DNA of 64,000 bases from Lineus longissimus (lineage: Eukaryota; Nemertea; Pilidiophora; Heteronemertea; Lineidae). A program made the position numbers and the translations under genes. Shown one piece after another: positions 56,973-64,000 of the stretch (positions within the stretch are counted from its first letter, which is position 1; every line of letters starts with the position of its first letter). The notes beneath the pieces are model-generated. The model was not told the DNA's origin and ran no database searches. It was given only the letters and a program-made list of their open reading frames with translations. The stretch covers positions 7,311,849 to 7,375,848 of the forward strand of contig NC_088318.1 of assembly GCF_910592395.1 (NCBI RefSeq). The letters are read 5' to 3'.

Positions 56973-57321
56973 CAATGCCCCTTTGTCTTTGTCTACGCCT
57001 GTTGACCTGCCTGCTCGTAGTTTCGCGATGTCTCTCTCGGAGGTCATCCTCCTCGTGGAGCCATCGGCGCATAGTCCCGGAGGGGATGTTATGCTCCCTG
57101 GCAAACTGGGCCGATGAAATCCCATGAGGCTGCCTAATGTTTTCGTTTTCATAGTCATCGAGCAGACGGATTTTCTCCGCCAGTGAATACGATCGGTGAC
57201 GCCGAGCTGGAGGTTGTAAGGCATCGACATTTTCATCAACATTATTGATGTCGCCATTATCCAATGGATGAACGAAATCAGAAAACATTATCAAAATGCC
57301 AAAAAAGACAGTGAACATCAT
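56973..57321 (-). CDS. Pogo/jerky-type gene 4, exon 1
   Basis: ATG at 57321 (context CAAAATGATG). It opens with a hydrophobic stretch (MMFTVFFGILIMFSDFV), then an acidic linker and a psq-type HTH (RRHRSYSLAEKIRLLDDYE ... NIPSGTMRRWLHEE). It ends at an AATTG-like boundary, G|GTGAGT (intron from 56972). The ~140-bp intron separates it from 55735-56832. The hydrophobic start parallels transposase 3. No TIRs were found around the gene. Confidence 0.7.
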
Positions 57322-57324
57322 TTT

Positions 57325-57790
57325 GGGTTCTTGCTGACCCTTGCGATTGACAATCTTAAATGCATTAGTAGGCCAGCATTAAATCGGTTATTCAATGTCA
57401 TTTAAATTCAAAGTGATATCAGACATGGATTTTGTGGTACAATTACATGCTCAATAAGTCGTGTCATCAGCGTCATCTAGGTCTATTTCAAAGGACCTGA
57501 ACATGTATACGCAATGATTTCCTCTCGACAAGTTTTGTGGGCCGTTCGCTTATCGCATATTTTACAGTATACTCATTGTACGCATTCACTGGATTTCTTA
57601 TTGACTTTTGTAATCTACGCATTCTTTGAATTAGTTTAGTGAACTCAGATCGCACTGGATCTAATGGATTATATTAAGTATTACATTCTTTGAACTACAT
57701 TGTACATTGTTTTAGCATCCTCCGGTCACTCGTTTAAGCTCATATTATGTAAACCTTGTTTACGGTACTCGTCAATCATAATTGCCGGCC
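57325..57790. other. AT-rich non-coding sequence
   Basis: No gene or clear repeat seen. Confidence 0.4.
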
Positions 57791-57798
57791 GGGAGGAA

Positions 57799-57972
57799 TG
57801 TCGGAACTGATGATACAAGATAACATAAGATGCAAGCCGCATCCTGCTACTTAGTAGGCTCCGACCACCTGTATTCATTAACCAATCATAGTATAGTTTA
57901 CTGTTTTCTGTAACCTTGTGATATGCATGTGTTTGTTGTTTTGTAATAAAGTCAGTTATTTACGGCAGCATT
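57799..57972 (+). repeat. Possible solo-LTR-like segment
   Basis: It begins TGTCGGAACTGATGATACAA and ends near ...ATTTACGGCAGCA, with an AATAAA signal at 57945-57950, the layout of a short retroviral-type LTR. No partner or clear duplication confirms it. Confidence 0.3.
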
Positions 57973-58003
57973 TTAGTGCCAATAAAGAAATTAAATTTCT
58001 CCC

Positions 58004-58092
58004 CAGAAAGTCGTAATAACGACTTTTTATCTCGTAATTACGACTTTTTTATCTCGTAATAACGACTTTTCATCTCGTAATAACGACTTTTA
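58004..58092. repeat. Tandem array of palindromic TCGTAATAACGA units
   Basis: Four units start at 58011, 58032, 58054 and 58075 (period 21-22 bp). Each has the form AGTCGTAATAACGACT or CTCGTAATTACGAC, an inverted repeat within the unit. The array ends 40 bp before the predicted ATG of the SAM/HECT-like gene. It could be a promoter-proximal regulatory array or a microsatellite-like mobile repeat. Confidence 0.75.
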
Positions 58093-58131
58093 GTGATCTA
58101 CAGCAGAACGTGGTGAACGTACGGACCCAAC

Positions 58132-60905
58132 ATGTCGGAAGTAAGTTTAGTCTTTATACATATATTTAGCCTGTTCTCATGATTACAGTAGGGCCTAAAT
58201 AGTTTGAATCTCCGGTTAGCCATGGGGTGTATGTTAGCGCTTAGGTCTTATACCAGTCTAATGATCTAAAACCATGCAAACCGGTACTAATAGAACCATG
58301 GCAACACGCTATAGATTCCCCGAATCAGCGCTATATATAGGCCAACACGCCTACACGCAGACCAACCTGCGAAAAGCGGATATCATATTTTTTCCCTAGG
58401 ACTATGCTTGATTGATGCAGGTCGGTGAATGATGCACGTGGTGGTCAATCATGATGCAGCTGCTTGTCCGTTGTGTACACTCCGGGACGCAGTGGACCGG
58501 CCGATCTTTTCGACGTCCGAAACGTTTACGGATCGATGAAATAGACTGCCCCCAGGGAGTCTAGTCCGTTTGTTGCTCTTGACTTTGATTGGTCTGTAGG
58601 CCTAGCTTCCTAGAAACTATACATTATAGGCTAGAAAGTGCCTGGCATTTACGGAATTGTTCATTTTAGTGCTTTATAACCACCTTGCCTCAGACTCTGA
58701 AGATTAATTACGTATTACACCATTAATACCTTACACTCTTTTATTTATTTCAGTCAGAAATGGAGAGATTTGAAATTTTTTTAGAAGGTCGTGGCCTATC
58801 CTGCGATAGATTAAAGGAAAACAAGGTGAGAATCATAGAATCGTTAGGGTATTTATAGAAATCCCAATTTTTATTTAAAGTAACTTCAACATTTAGTGTT
58901 TTTTTCCTGGCGATGAAACAGACCTGATTTTGTAATGTCGCATTTTCTTTTTCTGTAATTTCAGATTGACCATCATGTCATATTACTCATGACAGATGAA
59001 CAGCTGAAAGAGTACTTTCCGTTGTATGGTGACAGATTAGCCGTCACAACTTTTTGCAGCAGGCTTCTGGTGAAGGATGAAAAAGAGAAAAAAAGACAAC
59101 CTCCTGGAATGCTTGCGTTCAAAGTTGAAACTAAAAAGGGGCGTAGAAGAAGGCGACTATCCTGCCAAAAAAGGAAAGCTTGGATCGACACACGCTTTCG
59201 GTAACACAACGCAAACAAGACCATGCGATACATTGAAATGGGGTGGATCCAACGAGACGCTTCAGGGATCGGAAAACAGGTTCGCGCCAAAAATGGAGGT
59301 GGTACGCGAAAGACACGGGTCGATAAAAAAATCAACTCGGATGACTTAATCGTCATTGGGAAGGCTCTGTTCTTCCCAGGAGGGATATCGCCAGTAGGTG
59401 ATGAAAAACTGTTTGACTTTAAAATAATGGATTTCAAGGAGAATGCTATTGGTCCTACCGACACTGTTGGAAACATGTACGAAGAAACCAAACTGCCAAT
59501 GCTGCGATTTTACCTTGTCAGTACACGAAAGGAAGACATCACAGATGGTACGGATGAGACCAAGTCTGAAACAGTTGACAGTAACCCTGCTGTACCCAAG
59601 ACCCAGAAGACCCAGCAAACCCAGCAGGTCGGCTTTGATCTAGGCCATAATCTGAACTTTGACAAGTGGGATTCTGCCGATCCAGAAATCCATTTTGGTT
59701 CACTGAGTGATGAAGAACAATTATTTTTAGTAACTTTACCATATATCCCATTGACAAGTACTCCTACCGGTCCCATCACTCGTACACTAAGTCAAGGATC
59801 TGCTGCCCTAGGTGCCCCGCCGACCTTTGGAACACTGCCATTGCCACTCGATGAACTCCCAGACTTGGCAACAGGTGTCGATAATCCGTTTCACGGTTTT
59901 CACCTGCAGTTTTCTGACGAGTTGCTAATACGCAGAGGTTTCGCAATGGAGGACATGCTTGACGCCTTCATGAAGGATACCTCCCTCGGTCAAGGTGGTT
60001 CATTGTACGTAAAACGACAGTTACCGAACGGAAACATTGAAACAGGTGATGACACAGGGGGTGTACTACGGGATACTATCTCCGAATTCTGGGATAGTTT
60101 TTATAAAATGTGCACCGTGGGGGCAACCGTCAAAGTTCCTTTTCTCAGGCACGACTACGACCAACAGAAATGGCGTGCTATTGCAAGAATCCTGAAAGTT
60201 GGTTGGCACAAAGCTGGGTATTTTCCGATCCAGATCGCCAGTGCATTCATGAAAGAGGTCGTATCCAAGCCGATCTCCAGTTAGCCATGAGAATCTTCTC
60301 CAAGATTTTCTAAATTCAATTCCCGTTTCGGAAAAGGATGTTCTCTCCCTCGATGATTTCGAATCCGTTGAGCAAGATGACCTTCTTGAAATATTCGACG
60401 AGCACAAAGCACGTCGCCTACACCGACAGCTGCCAACCTAAAGCAAACGGTTTTGGAAATAGCCGACAAAGAACTCATACAGGAACCGATGTTTGTTATC
60501 AACGCGTGGAGACAGGAACTCGTTGAACTGGTATCGACATCACAGATTGACAACCTATACAAAAAATTACATCCAACATTTAGAAATGTAAAAGATATGC
60601 TAACATTCCCAGACCCCTTATCTGCTGTCCAGTCGGAAGTTAAGAAATATCTCCTCAAGTTCATCAAGGAAATTGATGTCAAAACTCTTGGAAACTTTAC
60701 GAGGTATTGCACCGGAGCAGACCAGCTTTGTATGGAAAAGATTCAGGTTGAGTTTTCCAAATTGACCGGATTCGAACGCCGCCCAATCGCACACACATGC
60801 GCGGGACTGCTGCAACTACCGGAAGAATACGCGAATTATCCAGACTTCCGAAATGATATAAATTCTGTGCTTACAAGCAATGTGTGGGTAATGGATTTTG
60901 TCTAA
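58132..60905 (+). pseudogene. SAM + HECT-like gene, frame-disrupted
   Basis: Predicted exons are 58132-58140 (ATG TCG GAA, then GTAAGT), 58754-58825 (after TTTATTTCAG; ends AAG|GTGAGA) and 58965-60905 (after GTAATTTCAG). The N-terminus is SAM-like: FEIFLEGRGLSCDRLKENK across the splice, then ILLMTDEQLKEYFPLYGDRLA. A conserved block follows (QVRAKNGGGTRKTRV; LFFPGGISP; MLRFYLVS). The HECT-like region starts at about 60058 with GGVLRDTISEFWDSFYKM and KVPFLRHDYDQQKW, and ends in the C-lobe RRPIAHTCAGLLQLPEEY, with the catalytic-type Cys at 60798-60800. A stop at 59202-59204 and frame changes near 60250-60290 and 60405 interrupt it. Families of this layout are multicopy in fish and invertebrates. 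It could be a ubiquitin E3-like pseudogene, or contain errors. Confidence 0.75.
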
Positions 60906-61227
60906 TCACTGCTTGGTCATAAAGTGTGTTTCCATATTGGATTATCCGTAACCGACAAAAAATCAGCCTGGGCCAATGGTTCACTATGCATACAGCAGAA
61001 ATTGCCAAAAAGGTGATGTTTTGCGCAGATTGAAGTAATATTGCTAATGCTGTAATTCACGGCGTAGTAAAAAAACAACATTGTAACATTTCACATATAT
61101 ACTCTCTTAACATGAACGATATTTTTTGCACGAATTGTGTAACCTCACAAGTAACTTGGAGATATTCTTGGCCAAAATATCGATGATTCAATACATTTGA
61201 AATGGTAGAGGGAAAGTTATTATGTTG

Positions 61228-61515
61228 TACTACAAACAAATGGCAAGAAACGCCTAGTAATTAAAACTTAAGTTGTCATTTTAAAAACGGAATTTACCGC
61301 TGTTCTGTTCTATAAACAAATGGCAACACACGCCTAGTTATTAAAAGTTGATGTGTTATTTTAAAAACGGAATTTACCGCTGTTCTGTTCTATAAATAAA
61401 TTGCAAGAAACGCCTAGTAAATAAAAGTTAAGGTGTCATTTTAAAAACGGAATTTGCCACTATTCCGTTATACAAGACACGTCTAGTAATTAAAACTTAA
61501 GTTACAAATTTTGTG
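61228..61515. repeat. 80-bp tandem repeat, about 3.5 units
   Basis: CAAATGGCAAGAAACGCCTAG and TTTTAAAAACGGAATTTACC recur at 61237, 61317 and 61397, with a partial unit at about 61470. It lies about 330 bp downstream of the SAM/HECT-like gene. Confidence 0.85.
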
Positions 61516-61639
61516 TTATGGACCAAAAAAATAAAAGTTAGGTTTGTATTTTCTTTTAATTTTCGTTTTCGCGTCATTTTATTTGTTGAAAGAATAGTAA
61601 TACGTAATGTAATTGAAGAGCGAGTGGGGACACCTCTTC

Positions 61640-62030
61640 TGATTTCTTACAATCAGGAGGCAATTGTGATAGCCTTTGTATTGCCTCATCATTACCTTAT
61701 CACTACCTCACATGTACCAATTGTTTTTTAACTGCCTCTAAGTTATGTTTGCATTGCCCCGAAATTAGGCAGCATTTAGGCAATACAGTGCCTCCATTGC
61801 CTATTTATTGCCTTTCAAACTTTATGAGTATTGCCAATATTAAACTGTAATGTTCCAACATATCAAAATTGACTAGGACAGTGGACGTCTGTCTTCAATG
61901 ATGAGCGACTGAGTGTGACATCGGACTGAGTGAGCTTCATGTCTTTTCAAAACCACCTAAAATAGCTAACTGTCTCATGCATAAGCAAGGATTACATCCT
62001 ACTGAGACGGGCTGCTTGATGTTACGAAAT
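61640..62030. other. Non-coding, rich in ATTGCC/GGCAAT words
   Basis: Many GCCT and ATTGCC words occur between 61650 and 61830. No ORF or clear unit structure. Confidence 0.35.
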
Positions 62031-62032
62031 AT

Positions 62033-62153
62033 TGGGTGATATGAATAAAGACTAGTAAATCATTTTACTTCAGTTTTGTACAGAAAGGCCTTTTGTAATG
62101 TACATGGGGTTTTCAGTAAAATCAATTGCTAGTCTTTATTCATATCACCCATT
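62033..62153. repeat. Hairpin with ~43-bp arms
   Basis: TTGGGTGATATGAATAAAGA plus CTAG at 62032 pairs with its complement at 62112-62153, around a ~35-bp loop. No duplication was identified. It could be a minimal MITE. Confidence 0.65.
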
Positions 62154-62159
62154 TTCTCG

Positions 62160-62850
62160 TTTGACATCACCACACGATGTCTCATACAGATGACCAGGAT
62201 TGATTGTGACATCATATCCGATTTCGCTAGGGCTGCCTGCTACGACACTCGGCCAAAACGGCATTGACATCACCACAAAGACCTACTCTCACATACGGAT
62301 GAGCCTGATTTTGCCCCCTCATTGTCTCGTTCAGGTGACCAGCTAGGACACAAGGGCCTTAGGCGGAGACGGCTTTGTGGGTGACTGATCGAGTTGACAC
62401 ATATGAAAAATATTTTTAAAAAATCTCCCCAGTCAGCATTCAGGTCTGTTTCTACTTAAAGTTTTTATATGTACGTTACATAAGTTGGCCCAAGCAACAT
62501 TTCTAGCAGCTCCAAGTCATTTATAAAATGATATTTATTTAACTAAGTTCAGTTATACTTCTTATACATGCAGAGTGTATGAGCAATGTCTATGATTACC
62601 GAAGGGGTGTGTGTGAAAAGACCAGGAGAGGAATGCAGAAAGAGAAGAAAGTAGGAAGGAAGGATAGGAAATTTCATGAATGTGATACAGTTGCTATAGA
62701 ACGTTTGTTTATTGGCCATAGGGACCATGACTTCCGTCATCTAAACAGATAAGATTATTGCCCATTCATTTAACCTTGCCATTCTAATGAAATTGACAGA
62801 AGGATGCCACTGCTATTACATTTTATGTGAAACAACCTGAGAGATATGTC
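62160..62850. other. Non-coding sequence
   Basis: TTGACATCACCAC is repeated at about 62161 and 62264 on +. No gene is seen. Confidence 0.35.
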
Positions 62851-62855
62851 CATTA

Positions 62856-63983
62856 CAAGTCTGCAATAATGTGGTTCCTCAGGTTTATGTATAAATCTAC
62901 TGCTTCGAAAAGACATGCTGGAGGACACCAACCATTCATGTCCATATATAAGGTACACAATTCAAACACATCCCGGTCACATGGATAAGTGCCACGAAAT
63001 GTACACTCCGGTTTGCAAACTGCTATTTCAGCATCTTCAACAGGAACCAAATATTCTCTGGTGTGGTATAAATGGGGAAGAGTGAACATGACAACCGGTC
63101 TACCACATGGCGCATTGTTTGGCATTTTCCGCGATATAATGTGCGTATTCCACAAATGAACGACCTCGTCTCACTCCTCCTGCAAATAAGAAAAGTAGTA
63201 CAGTGATTGGAAGGCCCACGCCTAATGAGAATAATTGTACGGTGAGGACTAATCAACCCGACTGTGTAAGATCCCTTTTAACCAGGGAATCCTGTACAAT
63301 TGAGCACTCTCCAGGACGCCACTGCTACAATAAAGTGCTACGTATATGCATGTTCATAAATTTAATACACATCCCACTATTAAAACACGCCAAGAAAAAA
63401 ATATGGCAACATTGGGGACTAAACCGCAAGAACATCTGAACGATTTGGAATCACAGTTACATTAAGTAGGGTAAATCAAACTAAAGTATATCTACTTTTT
63501 AAAAACTTTTAATACCTGTAGGATGTTCATGAAGCAAAACTGAACCAGTAATGTATCAAGGAGGTCGCCTGTAAAATGCCCATCGTCTTTAATTCGTCTC
63601 AGCATTGTAATCCAATTCTGCGCACTCTGACGTCTTAGGATTCCCCACCAGGATTCGATTCTCTGATTATGACAACTTTTTCCATAGAAAAAGCTATTGT
63701 TCCCAACCAGGAAGGTCTGCATTTGTGTCACATGTCCGTTTTCGGTACCCATGTCACCTCGTATCTTCTGCGGGCAGCCTTGCCTGGCCTCAACAGCTTC
63801 CATATAATACCCAGCTACAACACGTTGATCACTACTGGTTGAATAAACCTCGAGCCATATTATATTTCGTGAAAACCCATCGATGCAACCATTGATACAA
63901 AGACCATACGGTTTCAATTTATCATATGAATCAAAGTGCCAAATATAGTTCGGACCTCTAGAGAAGTATTCTCTACGGCGCAT
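62856..63983 (-). pseudogene. Integrase-core (rve) domain gene, 3' part
   Basis: The gene enters from beyond the right edge. Exon A (window edge to 63516, ending CAG|GTATTA) encodes an rve-type core: YIWHFDSYDKLKPYGLCING, RGDMGTENGHV and NQRIESWWGILRR, showing a complete Asp/Asp/Glu set. Exon B (63179-62856, after TTATTTGCAG) encodes the downstream domain (VWNTH-like start, GRPVVMFTLPHLY, CKPECTFRGTYPCDRDVFELC, EAVDLYINLR). Its third codon is an in-frame TGA, so the copy seems broken, or there is an error. Such proteins are multicopy in fish and marine invertebrates and are probably transposon-derived. Confidence 0.75.
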
Positions 63984-64000
63984 CCTTCTGCCAGACCTTA

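Noticed and set aside
1-64000. tRNA or rRNA genes
   Set aside because: No cloverleaf with A/B boxes and no conserved rRNA segments were recognised by eye. A covariance-model search would be needed to exclude them fully.

Overview
The window is from a eukaryotic, almost certainly metazoan, genome. It has spliceosomal introns, a split rhodopsin-type GPCR gene, BEL/Pao, L2-like, PIF/Harbinger and pogo-type elements, a SAM/HECT-like gene and many MITEs. This mix is typical of marine invertebrates such as amphioxus, hemichordates, echinoderms or molluscs, but the sequence does not fix the species. There is no sign of bacterial gene organisation.

Host backbone. The best host gene is a GPCR on the + strand. 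One exon at 4331-4557 carries TM3-TM4. The next at 52684-53180 carries TM5-TM7. The two junctions agree in phase (phase 1) and have consensus splice sites, so about 48.1 kb of this window is a single intron. Exons for the N-terminus and TM1-TM2 are not visible and should lie upstream. A SAM + HECT-like gene lies at 58132-60905 (+) and has several reading-frame breaks. An integrase-core (rve) gene at 62856-63983 (-) runs off the right edge.

The giant intron is a transposon graveyard. From left to right it holds: an L2-like LINE fragment (-) split by foldback element FB1 (2478-3464); a MITE with an 8-bp duplication (5128-5469); a nested complex at 12.5-26.9 kb; pogo-like element 1 (27.6-30.1 kb, complete TIRs and TA duplication, frameshifted); pogo-like transposase 2 (31.5-32.8 kb, intact); foldback FB3 (33.5-34.0 kb); a decayed LINE RT (37.1-38.9 kb); a decayed B-family DNA polymerase/SF1 helicase-like region (39.8-41.6 kb, -); pogo-like element 3 (41.9-44.3 kb); an unknown small ORF split by a 151-bp MITE (45.0-45.5 kb); a ~285-bp tandem repeat (46.6-47.3 kb); foldback FB2 (48.3-49.2 kb); and a ~144-bp tandem repeat (50.6-51.1 kb).

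The nested complex is layered. An outer TIR element (12501-26914) contains Harbinger H1 in its left end. H1 consists of a deletion-derived MITE, an inverted partial copy and a full-length copy, which together form a large palindrome. The outer element also contains Harbinger H2 (16463-26574). A BEL/Pao retrotransposon (16881-24674, CTCGT duplication) is inserted inside the H2 transposase gene.

Right of the GPCR lie a BEL/Pao gag remnant (53.5-54.8 kb, -) and pogo-like gene 4 (55.7-57.3 kb, -, two exons). The most original signals are: foldback elements with identical tips but unrelated tandem-repeat arms; a pogo-like subgroup in which the first catalytic Asp is Asn and whose ORFs start with a hydrophobic segment; and a MITE sitting cleanly inside an otherwise continuous ORF.
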